Below are positions 5,655 to 12,895 of a DNA stretch of 15,909 bases, in pieces. This DNA comes from Candidatus Aenigmatarchaeota archaeon (lineage in GTDB: Archaea > Aenigmatarchaeota > Aenigmatarchaeia > QMZP01 > JACQNV01), in the NCBI GenBank assembly GCA_016202865.1, contig JACQNV010000008.1:1-15909 (forward strand), in the 5' to 3' direction. Below the pieces are notes generated by a model. The model searched no databases, was not told where the DNA came from, and saw only the letters and a program-made list of their open reading frames with translations. Each line of letters begins with the position of its first letter. The stretch's first letter is position 1. The position numbers and the translations under genes were made by a program.

Positions 5655-6824
5655 ATGATATACATAACCAAGATGAGAGCGCAAACCAGAGAAACAGATG
5701 ATATTAGCGGCCTAAAAAAAGCAGCTAACATGCTTATAGGAGACAGAGCCCAGGATCTAAACTTTAGACACGACATAGCTGTTGGAGCAGTCACAAGCTC
5801 TAAAAGCGAAAGCAGGTGGGGCGGTCTGGTGAGGGGTCCAACAAAATCAGGCGGATACTTAGATGTGACAATAGCGTATAAAGAAGCGACAAAACTTTCA
5901 GTTGCTTATGGATACCTTGGTCAAATAAGGGATGACACATCACCAGAAGGCGAAGGGTATGAAGTTGATTTTTGTCCATCAAGACCCAAATTAGTCCAAC
6001 TAGACGATGACGATTTTCCTAATACAATGGTTCTTCAAAGGCGTCCGATCTCTCACAGATCTCATGATGTGCCTGTCATGAAAGGCGAAACATTTGACAA
6101 ACGGCTTGGTTACAAATTCAACATTAGTTTTGTTGATCATTTTCCACAAGAAGAGTGGGGAAAAGTTAGGGCAGCTTTAAAGGGAAAATCAAAACAAGAG
6201 TTGGGCGAAATACACCCAAGCTTTTCATGGTTTAATGACGCCGCAGAAAAGGCATGGGTTTCAATAGATACAAGAACAGTTGATGTATGTGGTTACGCAG
6301 TTCCATTTGTTGATGTTAAATTAGAATCGAAATATGGGGCAAGGGAATCTAAGGGGCTTTTAGGTGAAATAAGGGACTCATTTGGAGGATTTCAAAAGTG
6401 GTATTTTCAAAGGGTTTCTTTGAGCGGGTTTAGAGAGTACATGAGAAATAGTGCCATAGGCTTTCTTCAAGATCCAAAAAGCCCCACCTGGGAATTGAGA
6501 GCCGCACTGGAAAAATTAAGAAGACAAGAATTGGGATTAACAGAACTGCCTCCAATAGATCAGTTTTTGAGGGATGGTGAAGACTTGAAAATTATAGCTC
6601 AAGCCATGGAAAAGTCTAAGCCAGGAAGACAATTACACAAGCTCGCTCCGTACATCACTATAAAAGAAGGTAGATTTATTGAAGAGCAACCAGTAGAAAG
6701 AAGTTCATCTGACAGAGAAAGGCAGATTAGAGTCCCAAGGTACTTTGAAGTGTTAAAGTATAGCGGTGAGTTTATTTCTAACGAAGATATAGCAAAAGCC
6801 TTTACCCCAGAAGGACTCAAATAA
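5655..6824 (+). CDS. hypothetical protein, 389 aa
   Basis: I do not recognise this protein. It is long, hydrophilic and without signal peptide or membrane segment. The N-terminal half is strand-rich (for example the region around 65-105, and the stretch SIDTRTVDVCGYAVPFVDVKL near 203-223), and the C-terminal half is helical and rich in Arg, Lys and Glu. A short acidic patch, QLDDDDFPN, stands near residue 119. There are few Cys and no obvious catalytic signature. The start at 5655 is preferred because of the TATA box 25 bases upstream; an in-frame ATG six codons later is an alternative. It ends one base before the convergent lipoprotein gene. Confidence 0.6.
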   Translation: MIYITKMRAQTRETDDISGLKKAANMLIGDRAQDLNFRHDIAVGAVTSSKSESRWGGLVRGPTKSGGYLDVTIAYKEATKLSVAYGYLGQIRDDTSPEGEGYEVDFCPSRPKLVQLDDDDFPNTMVLQRRPISHRSHDVPVMKGETFDKRLGYKFNISFVDHFPQEEWGKVRAALKGKSKQELGEIHPSFSWFNDAAEKAWVSIDTRTVDVCGYAVPFVDVKLESKYGARESKGLLGEIRDSFGGFQKWYFQRVSLSGFREYMRNSAIGFLQDPKSPTWELRAALEKLRRQELGLTELPPIDQFLRDGEDLKIIAQAMEKSKPGRQLHKLAPYITIKEGRFIEEQPVERSSSDRERQIRVPRYFEVLKYSGEFISNEDIAKAFTPEGLK

Positions 6825-8024
6825 CTACCATTTAACTTTCAATACAACTTGTGCATCTATCCCATCATCAACTGTCTTAACATCATTTTCTATAACATCT
6901 CCTTCAGATCTCTGCAAAGTAAATACAAGTGATGCATCACCCCCAACTTCAAAACCAATATCTGAACCTATAGTAAATCCATCCTCTCCTCCAATACGAT
7001 TAAATGCGCCGAAAGGAGACAAAGAAAAACAGCCAACTTGCCTTTCGCCTAAACCGACACCAATTCTCCAGTCAGGCAAATCTGTATTCATTCCAACGGA
7101 AAATTTGTTCCCATCAACAAGAAAATCCGCATCGTAAAAAACTCCCCCTGAAGTAAAATAGCTGCTGATTATAGGAGGCGTCACTTTGTGGCCCGCAACA
7201 TCAAGTGTTAAAGGCTCTGTAGTCCTTTCACCATTTCTTAAATATTTCCAAATAGACCGCAAACTTTCCCATGTTCTTGCTGTAAGAAAATCAGCGATCA
7301 TTGTACGCTTTTCTATCTTGCTTGATCCATCGACATGGTTGCCCCAATACTTATAGATCGCTCCTAACTGGTCTAGATCATTGAGTTTAGTTTCATTTGG
7401 CAGCGGCCATGCATAAAAATATTCGTTTTCGCCGGGTTTTCTATTGAAAAATCTTATCCTGACACTACCATCTTCGTGCGCATCGAGATCGCTTCTTAAG
7501 TTGTAAGTTGTGTCATCCAATTTGAAAGACAAAAAAGCCAAAGCCCTATCCAATGTTATGGTATCTGTCCTTTCCCATAATTCCAGCGCATTATTTTCGC
7601 TCTGGTTTAATCCGCCTGCAATTCCGTCAAAAGCGTTTTCTAGTGTGGTCGTCCCGCCTTTAAAAGTTACTCTAGGAAGACCTATTGAGCTTGTCCTGTT
7701 TTCGAATTCCCAACCCCTTTGATCATCTTCTACATTATATCCATGAGCCATCTCATGTGACCAATAGGCATTTGCCCCATGAAGCCACAACATTGCTACA
7801 GCCTTCCCAGTCCTTGTCACTATGTATTTGTCGCCAGCAGTAAAGTTTTCCTCTAAATGTCCAAGACCCTCTGATATTGCCAGCGCATAGTCTGTATTTA
7901 CATCCACAGGATGGTCCAAATCAGGCGGCCTTAATCTAGCTTCCCGTGTATAATCCCTCTCTGCTGCTGGAGCGGTGCAAGCCATCGCCAATGCCAGAAA
8001 AGGAGCTAAAAGTTTCTTAAACAT
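6825..8024 (-). CDS. exported lipoprotein with HExxH zinc-peptidase motif (399 aa)
   Basis: The N-terminus MFKKLLAPFLALAMAC has a basic start, a hydrophobic core and a lipobox ending at Cys16, so the mature protein is probably lipid-anchored outside the cell. At residues 90-95 HEMAHG matches the HExxH(G) zinc-metallopeptidase signature within a predicted helix (NAYWSHEMAHGYN). A Glu-rich segment about 30-50 residues later (GGLNQSENNALELWE) could supply the third ligand, by inference. The last 100 residues are strand-like with alternating hydrophobic residues and many Gly, ending in VVLKVKW, which resembles a small beta-barrel or beta-sandwich. A GGTGAT Shine-Dalgarno lies just before the ATG. 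The natural substrate is unknown. It is convergent with the 389-aa gene and divergent from rtcB. Confidence 0.65.
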   Translation of the reverse strand: MFKKLLAPFLALAMACTAPAAERDYTREARLRPPDLDHPVDVNTDYALAISEGLGHLEENFTAGDKYIVTRTGKAVAMLWLHGANAYWSHEMAHGYNVEDDQRGWEFENRTSSIGLPRVTFKGGTTTLENAFDGIAGGLNQSENNALELWERTDTITLDRALAFLSFKLDDTTYNLRSDLDAHEDGSVRIRFFNRKPGENEYFYAWPLPNETKLNDLDQLGAIYKYWGNHVDGSSKIEKRTMIADFLTARTWESLRSIWKYLRNGERTTEPLTLDVAGHKVTPPIISSYFTSGGVFYDADFLVDGNKFSVGMNTDLPDWRIGVGLGERQVGCFSLSPFGAFNRIGGEDGFTIGSDIGFEVGGDASLVFTLQRSEGDVIENDVKTVDDGIDAQVVLKVKW

Positions 8025-8072
8025 ATCACCATTAAATAGTAGTATAACTTATAAGCTTATTGTTATTAGGAA

Positions 8073-8080
8073 TTTATATC
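8073..8080 (+). promoter_or_regulatory. TATA-like box of rtcB
   Basis: TTTATATC is centred about 26 bases before the ATG at 8102, the spacing of a leaderless archaeal transcript. This is the main reason to prefer that ATG over an upstream non-ATG start at 8060, which would overlap the promoter. Confidence 0.45.
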
Positions 8081-8101
8081 GCTGTTTCTACTATATTCGC
8101 T

Positions 8102-11098
8102 ATGGAAGAAGGATCTCAGATTAGAATAGAAAAGCCAAAAGAAATCAAGCAAATAACACCATATATCTGGGAAATCCCTAAAACCCACAAATCAGGCATG
8201 AATGTACCAGCAAGAATTGTCGCATCCAAAAAACTGGTAGACCAAATGGATCCAGGAGTTTACGACCAAATAACCAATGTCGCAAACTTGCCAGGGATAC
8301 AGAAGTTTGCATATTGCATGCCAGATGGGCACTGGGGCTACGGTTTTCCAATTGGCGGTGTTGCTGCATTTGATTTGGAAAATGGAGTAATCTCTCCTGG
8401 CGGTATAGGATTTGACATAAATTGTCTTCCAGGAAATTCCAGGATTTCCCTTGATAATGGAACTTGGACAACAATAGAAGAGATGGAAACCAGATGGAAA
8501 GGAAAAAATATTATTGTTTTTGATAAAACCAATTCGACTGTTAAAAAAGCTGGAATAATATCGTTCATGAAAAGGGAAGAAAATGAAGAGTTATACGAAA
8601 TTCTAACAGAAAGTGGAAGGATACTTAGGGTTACAAAAGACCACCCAATACTAACAGACAATGGGTTCATAGAAGCGGGCGACCTTAACGAGGAAGATGT
8701 TGTATTTGTTAGGCCATTTTCAGGGGTGAAATATGAGAAACCGTCTGAGGAGGTTTTATTTGCATTAAAAGACCTTGATAATTTGTGGCAAATTATAGGC
8801 CTTTCAGAAAAGGGCAATAGGAAAATTCAGGTTATAAACTTTTTGAAGAGGTTGAGTTTGGATGAAATTAAACACGATTCGGCTCATCTACCTCTTCTAC
8901 TAAAATTAATGGGGTTTGTTCTTGGAGATGGAAATATATATTTTAATAAACCTGATGGAAGAGGCTACATCAGCTTTTATGGAAAGGGTGAAGATCTTGA
9001 AGAAATAAGAAAAGACCTTCAAAGCCTTGGATTAAATGCCCAAAAAATATATAGAAGAGTCAGACATCACAAAATACAAACATCGTATGGCTTATCAGAA
9101 TTTGATTTTAATGAAGAATCTTTGATAAAGAGATCCACAGCTCTTTCAATGTTATTGGTGGCTCTTGGCATGCCCTTTGGCAAAAAAACATCACAGGCCT
9201 ACAGGGTGCCAAAGTGGATAATGAAAGCTCCTCTTTGGCAAAAAAGAATCTTCCTTGCTGCTTTTTTTGGAGCAGAGTTGTCCTCACCAAAAACAATAAA
9301 TAAATTTGACTTTTATGCTCCTCAACTGAACATGAATAAACTCGAGCCATTAAAGCAAAACGCAGAGGAATTTTTGAACGACATAAGGCTACTATTATCT
9401 GAGTTTGGAATCACATGCGCGGCGCCTGTAGAAGTCAAAGGAAACTATTATAATGGGAAAGATGGCACAACAGCAGGACTTCGCTTATCCATTCATAGCA
9501 ACTCTGAGAATTTAATAAAACTTTATGAGTTGGTAGGCTACGAATACAATAAAAAGAAAGCCGATCTTGCTGCACTAGCTTCCAATTACTTGAGAATAAA
9601 AGAGATGGCGCTTCTTAAAAGAAAAGAGGCCAGAGGGGTTGCCCTTGATATGTACAATTCTGGAAAATCGCCATCTGAAATAAGGGATAAGTTAAGAAGC
9701 AGATATGTTTCTGACCATTTTATAAATCACTCCATCTGGCCTGACAGAAGCGATCATACAAGAGTCCCACCAAATTTCCCCTCGTTCGAGGAGACTAAAA
9801 AAAGCTTTGTTGGCGACGGCATAATAAAAGATAAAATAATCCAAATAGAAGCCGTACAGTTCAAGGGAACTGTTTACGACTTTACTGTAAATGATATCAA
9901 CCATAATTTTGTTGCCGATAATTTTGTTACTCACAATTGTGGCATGCGTCTTGTTTTAACAAATTTAACTTTCAAAGATGTTCAACCTCAACTGAGAAAT
10001 TTAGTGAACAAGTTATATGACAAAGTTCCTGCAGGCGTTGGCTCATCTGGTTTTGTTAAATTAACTGCACAACAATTCAAAGAAGTTGTTGAACTCGGGG
10101 CAGAGTGGTGTGTGAAAAATGGTTATGGTTGGGAAGAAGATCTTGAGAGGACAGAAGAAAACGGAAGGATGAAAGATGCAGATGTCTCTAAGGTTTCTGA
10201 TAAAGCAATTCAAAGAGGCAAAGATCAAATTGGCACTTTAGGTTCTGGAAATCACTATCTAGAGATCCAAAGAGTTTTACCAGAAAATATTATTAATAAA
10301 GAAATTGCAAAAAAATGGGGTTTGTTCCCAGACCAAATTGTTTTGATGTTCCACTGCGGTTCTAGGGGTTATGGTCACCAGGTTGCTACAGACTACCTGA
10401 CTAAATTTTTGACTGTGATGGAAAGCAAATACAAAATAAAAATACTGGACAGGGAGCTTGCATGTGCCCCTTTCAATTCGCCTGAAGGACAAGATTATTT
10501 CAAAGCAATGCAAACTGGAATAAACATGAGTTTTGCAAACAGGCAAGTTATTTTACACAGAATAAGGGAAGTTTTCTCAGATGTTTTTAAAAGATCTCCG
10601 GAAGATTTAGGACTAAGACAAGTATACGATGTTGCCCATAATACAGCTAAAGTTGAAGAATATATAGTAGATGGGAAAAAGAAAAAGGTACTTGTTCATA
10701 GAAAAGGCGCAACAAGAAGCCTTGGTCCTGGAAGAATGGAAATTCCAAAAATTTACAGAGATGATGGACAGCCAGTAATAATCGGCGGATCAATGGAAAC
10801 TGGATCCTATCTTTTAGTCGGCACAAAAAAGGCAGAAGAAGAAACATTTGGTTCTACATGCCACGGTTCTGGGCGAACAATGTCTAGAAATCAAGCAAAA
10901 AGAACATGGAGAGGCGATCAGCTTCAAAAAGACATGGAGAAAAGAGGAATAATTGTAAAAACAGTTTCTTTTTCTGGATTGGCTGAAGAAGCTGGAGGGG
11001 CCTATAAGCCGATAGACGAAGTGATAGATGCGGCTCATAATGCCGGGATTTCCAGCAAGGTCGTGAAGTTAATACCAATAGGAAATATTAAAGGTTGA
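8102..11098 (+). CDS. rtcB: RtcB, tRNA-splicing 3'-phosphate RNA ligase, containing an intein
   Basis: RtcB joins 2',3'-cyclic phosphate or 3'-phosphate RNA ends to 5'-OH ends using GTP and Mn2+, in tRNA splicing and RNA repair. The precursor is 998 aa; removing the 505-residue intein leaves 493 aa, normal for the family. The N-extein (residues 1-107) contains MPDGHWGYGFPIGG and ends FDIN. The C-extein starts CGMRL, has GTLGSGNHYLEIQ, MFHCGSRG, the DVAHN block with the His (about residue 846) that is guanylylated, and STCHGSGRTMSR. The start at 8102 follows from family alignment and the TATA spacing. The partner archease is encoded at the right edge. The C-terminal 70 codons are duplicated at 11817-12165. 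The 3' end overlaps a wHTH fragment on the other strand by 11 bases. Confidence 0.95.
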   Translation: MEEGSQIRIEKPKEIKQITPYIWEIPKTHKSGMNVPARIVASKKLVDQMDPGVYDQITNVANLPGIQKFAYCMPDGHWGYGFPIGGVAAFDLENGVISPGGIGFDINCLPGNSRISLDNGTWTTIEEMETRWKGKNIIVFDKTNSTVKKAGIISFMKREENEELYEILTESGRILRVTKDHPILTDNGFIEAGDLNEEDVVFVRPFSGVKYEKPSEEVLFALKDLDNLWQIIGLSEKGNRKIQVINFLKRLSLDEIKHDSAHLPLLLKLMGFVLGDGNIYFNKPDGRGYISFYGKGEDLEEIRKDLQSLGLNAQKIYRRVRHHKIQTSYGLSEFDFNEESLIKRSTALSMLLVALGMPFGKKTSQAYRVPKWIMKAPLWQKRIFLAAFFGAELSSPKTINKFDFYAPQLNMNKLEPLKQNAEEFLNDIRLLLSEFGITCAAPVEVKGNYYNGKDGTTAGLRLSIHSNSENLIKLYELVGYEYNKKKADLAALASNYLRIKEMALLKRKEARGVALDMYNSGKSPSEIRDKLRSRYVSDHFINHSIWPDRSDHTRVPPNFPSFEETKKSFVGDGIIKDKIIQIEAVQFKGTVYDFTVNDINHNFVADNFVTHNCGMRLVLTNLTFKDVQPQLRNLVNKLYDKVPAGVGSSGFVKLTAQQFKEVVELGAEWCVKNGYGWEEDLERTEENGRMKDADVSKVSDKAIQRGKDQIGTLGSGNHYLEIQRVLPENIINKEIAKKWGLFPDQIVLMFHCGSRGYGHQVATDYLTKFLTVMESKYKIKILDRELACAPFNSPEGQDYFKAMQTGINMSFANRQVILHRIREVFSDVFKRSPEDLGLRQVYDVAHNTAKVEEYIVDGKKKKVLVHRKGATRSLGPGRMEIPKIYRDDGQPVIIGGSMETGSYLLVGTKKAEEETFGSTCHGSGRTMSRNQAKRTWRGDQLQKDMEKRGIIVKTVSFSGLAEEAGGAYKPIDEVIDAAHNAGISSKVVKLIPIGNIKG
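8423..9937 (+). mobile_element. RtcB intein with LAGLIDADG endonuclease domain (505 aa)
   Basis: Intein block A begins CLPGNSRISL, so Cys1 is the N-terminal nucleophile. Block B is RVTKDHPILT (TxxH). Two endonuclease motifs follow, LMGFVLGDGNI (about intein residue 165) and FLAAFFGAELS (about 280). In the second, the usual Asp at position 6 is Gly and position 9 is Leu, but the acid at position 8 is Glu. Blocks F and G read VYDFTVNDINHNFVADNFVTHN, ending in His-Asn, with Cys as the +1 extein residue, all the residues required for splicing. A region near 405-445 (KSPSEIRDKL) looks like a DNA-binding helix. Insertion is between Asn and Cys of DINCG, so the ligase has no complete active site until splicing. 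The Pyrococcus horikoshii RtcB intein is known at this site. Confidence 0.93.
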
Positions 11099-11273
11099 TC
11101 TCTCTCATTAAATTAAGAAATTTTTCACCCTTCGATGTTACCTTGTACATGGGTTCCATTTTCATTCTACTAATATTTTCAAGAAAACCTCTTTTCATAT
11201 TTCTATAAAGATACATTTGAGCCGACGCTTTACTTAATGAATTGTTGTTAGCAAATTCTTCTATTGAAGAAGA
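11088..11273 (-). pseudogene. winged-helix transcription regulator, C-terminal fragment
   Basis: Read on the minus strand, residues SSSIEEFANNNSLSKASAQM, then YLYRNMKRGF and MYKVTSKGEKFLNLM match the recognition-helix, wing and final-helix pattern of MarR/ArsR-type winged-helix proteins (xxLYRxMKRGxL...YxxTxKG). The frame upstream of 11273 continues open but only mirrors the racemase on the other strand, so the first part of this gene is missing. It has no start codon of its own in the conserved part. It overlaps the rtcB 3' end by 11 bases. Probably a non-functional remnant. Confidence 0.6.
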
Positions 11274-11814
11274 TTTGATAATGAACAATAGAGGCAGCGA
11301 GAGGTACATTCCTTTTCTTGTCAATGAAGCAAAAAGATTGGAAAAGGCAGGTGCTGATTTTATTGTGATGCCTTGTAACTCCCTGCATGTTTTTATTGAA
11401 GAAATCCGGAACGCTGTAAAGATTCCTGTTTTAAGCATTATTGAAGAAACAGTAAAGTTCCTAAAGAAAAACAAATTCAAAAAAGTGGGTATTGTATCAA
11501 CATCTGCAACAATCCAGAATAAATTATACGAACATGCTTTTGAAAAGAGCGATATTGCTTATGTCACACCCAATGCCTTTCAGCAGGCTAAAATGGGCAA
11601 ATTTATCCTGAATCTTGTGACGGGAAAACAAAAGAATAGCGATAGAGAGGAGCTTATCAAAATTATAAATTATTTTGAAAACAAAGATGTTGACTGTGTG
11701 GCGCTTGCCTGCACAGACCTTCAATTATTAATTCCGAAACATTACACTTTAAAAATATTTGATACTATGAAAATCTTTGCCGATACAACAGTCGAAAAGA
11801 TTTTAGAACTTTAG
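11242..11814 (+). pseudogene. aspartate/glutamate racemase family, N-terminally truncated
   Basis: The frame contains both catalytic cysteines of the Asp/Glu racemase superfamily: ADFIVMPCNSLH in the first half and VALACTDLQLL near the end. The fold core between (VLSIIEETVKFL, KKVGIVSTSATIQ) is intact. Family members are about 220-240 aa and begin with a glycine-rich GIxGGMGP strand; this strand and roughly 50 residues after it are absent. Just upstream lie the palindrome at 11256-11271 and the reversed wHTH fragment. The best candidate start would be ATG 11281 or TTG 11242. Without the N-terminal half-site strand it is unlikely to be an active racemase. It might be expressed as a partial protein, but no promoter is visible. 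Confidence 0.7.
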
Positions 11815-11816
11815 AT

Positions 11817-12165
11817 TTTAACATCATTGATGGTTCAATGGAAACTGGCTCCTATCTTTTAGTTGGAACCAAAAAAGCCGAAGAGGAAACATTCGGAAGC
11901 ACTTGTCATGGTTCTGGAAGGACGATGTCAAGAAACGCCGCTAAAAGAATGTGGAGAGGAGACCAATTACAAAAAGACATGGAGAAAAGAGGAATCATTG
12001 TAAAAACAGTTTCATTTTCTGGGCTAGCTGAGGAAGCCGGTCTTGCATAAGGATGTCCACTCTGTGTGCGAAACAATAGACAAGGCTGGCCTTTCCAAGA
12101 GGGTTGTTTCTTTGGTTCCCAGATTGAATGTGAAAGGATATCAAGCGGAATTTGATGCAGAGTAA
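11817..12165 (+). pseudogene. rtcB: second rtcB 3' fragment, frameshifted
   Basis: From IIDGSMETGSYLLVGT through GLAEEAG the frame matches the C-terminal part of the full rtcB upstream with only two substitutions over about 68 residues (Q to A, T to M). After LA the frame stops (TAA 12048-12050); the rest continues in another frame as KDVHSVCETIDKAGLSK, then RVVSLVPRLNVKGYQ, ending at TAA 12163-12165. A two-base deletion (LAY-KDV would need CTTGCATACAAG) explains the shift. The end is quite different from that of the main copy (KPIDEVIDAAHNAGISS), so this is a fragment of a diverged ortholog or paralog rather than a fresh tandem copy. DNA identity is lower than protein identity except for one block. 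Confidence 0.85.
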
Positions 12166-12220
12166 ATTACTTAATCTATTAATAAATTCCTCGCCTTTCT
12201 TGATTTATTGCATAGTCGAT

Positions 12221-12287
12221 ATTTGATGATCAAATAAAACTTCAAATGGCCATTACATCAAAATTAATAAATTGTTAATTTTAATGT
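12221..12287. repeat. two AT-rich palindromes upstream of the toxin-antitoxin pair
   Basis: ATTTGAT-G-ATCAAAT (12221-12235) is a perfect 7-bp palindrome with a 1-base centre. ACAT-C-AAAATTAA / TTAATTTT-A-ATGT (12255-12287) is a 12-bp near-perfect stem with a 7-base loop. The first looks like a protein binding site; the second could be a terminator or an operator. The surrounding DNA, 12166-12346, has no gene and is very AT-rich. Confidence 0.45.
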
Positions 12288-12316
12288 TATGAAAGACCAA
12301 TGGATACACTAATAAC

Positions 12317-12346
12317 TATATAAACCCAAGTTAACATATATTAACT
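12317..12346 (+). promoter_or_regulatory. TATA box and operator-like palindrome of the MNT/HEPN operon
   Basis: TATATAAA (12317-12324) is centred about 27 bases before the ATG at 12347, fitting a leaderless transcript. AGTTAA-CATATA-TTAACT (12329-12346) is a perfect palindrome with 6-bp arms ending at the base before the ATG, so it covers the predicted start site. More TTAAC and TTAAT copies continue into the first codons. The wHTH of the first gene product is the likely binder, giving autorepression. Confidence 0.55.
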
Positions 12347-12895
12347 ATGATTAATATGTATAAACTTACATTAACTATACTCCAGCAAGACATTTTGAGG
12401 CTTTTATTCATAAAAGTTGGAGAATCCATGAACGCAAGGACTATGGCGAATATACTGGAAGTTTCTCAACCAGCCATTTCAAAAGCACTTCCATCTCTAC
12501 AAAAAGAAGGCTTAGCAAAAGTTTCCAAAGACAAAAACTCCAAAAGGCTTTCAATTGAATTGGATAGGGACAATACACAAAACATTTGGCTCAAAAGAGC
12601 AGACAACCTGAAGCAAATTTACGAATCCAGTTTAGTGAATTTTATTTATGAAACTTTTCCAGAAGCAACAGTAATGCTCTTCGGCTCTTATGCCTTTGGT
12701 GAAGACACTGTAAAATCAGATATAGATCTAGCCGTGATAGGTTCAAAGGAAAAGAATCTGAATTTATCTAAATTTGAAAAAATTCTAGAAAGGCCGATAA
12801 TTATCAACTACTTCAAATCTTTTAAGTCTATAGACAACCACCTTTTAAACAATATAATTAACGGAATAACACTGAAGGGGGCTGTTGATATATGA
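12347..12895 (+). CDS. wHTH-fused minimal nucleotidyltransferase, antitoxin of an MNT/HEPN pair (182 aa)
   Basis: Residues about 12-75 form a winged helix-turn-helix (NARTMANILEVSQPAISKAL as helix-turn-helix, KNSKRLSIEL as wing). Residues about 95-180 are a minimal nucleotidyltransferase: LFGSYAFGEDTVKSDIDLAV has GS(113-114), ten residues, then Asp125-x-Asp127, the metal-binding GSx10DxD signature. In MNT/HEPN systems the nucleotidyltransferase neutralises the HEPN RNase toxin, in the studied MntA-HepT case by adding AMP units to a Tyr near the toxin active site. The fused DNA-binding domain suggests it also regulates its own operon through the palindrome next to the start. The stop overlaps the next start (ATGA). 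Confidence 0.85.
   Translation: MINMYKLTLTILQQDILRLLFIKVGESMNARTMANILEVSQPAISKALPSLQKEGLAKVSKDKNSKRLSIELDRDNTQNIWLKRADNLKQIYESSLVNFIYETFPEATVMLFGSYAFGEDTVKSDIDLAVIGSKEKNLNLSKFEKILERPIIINYFKSFKSIDNHLLNNIINGITLKGAVDI

Noticed and set aside
8060..8101. RtcB start at 8060
   Set aside because: The added residues (LLGIYIAVSTIFA) would lie over the TATA box and are hydrophobic, unlike RtcB N-termini; ATG 8102 fits the family and promoter spacing.
10277..11078. Several minus-strand open frames within rtcB, and others opposite the Nudix, lipoprotein and CobW genes
   Set aside because: They are antisense shadows of strongly conserved genes, with no motifs or promoters.
11274..11480. Upstream extension of the wHTH frame on the minus strand
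   Set aside because: It mirrors the racemase coding sequence and has no domain features of its own.
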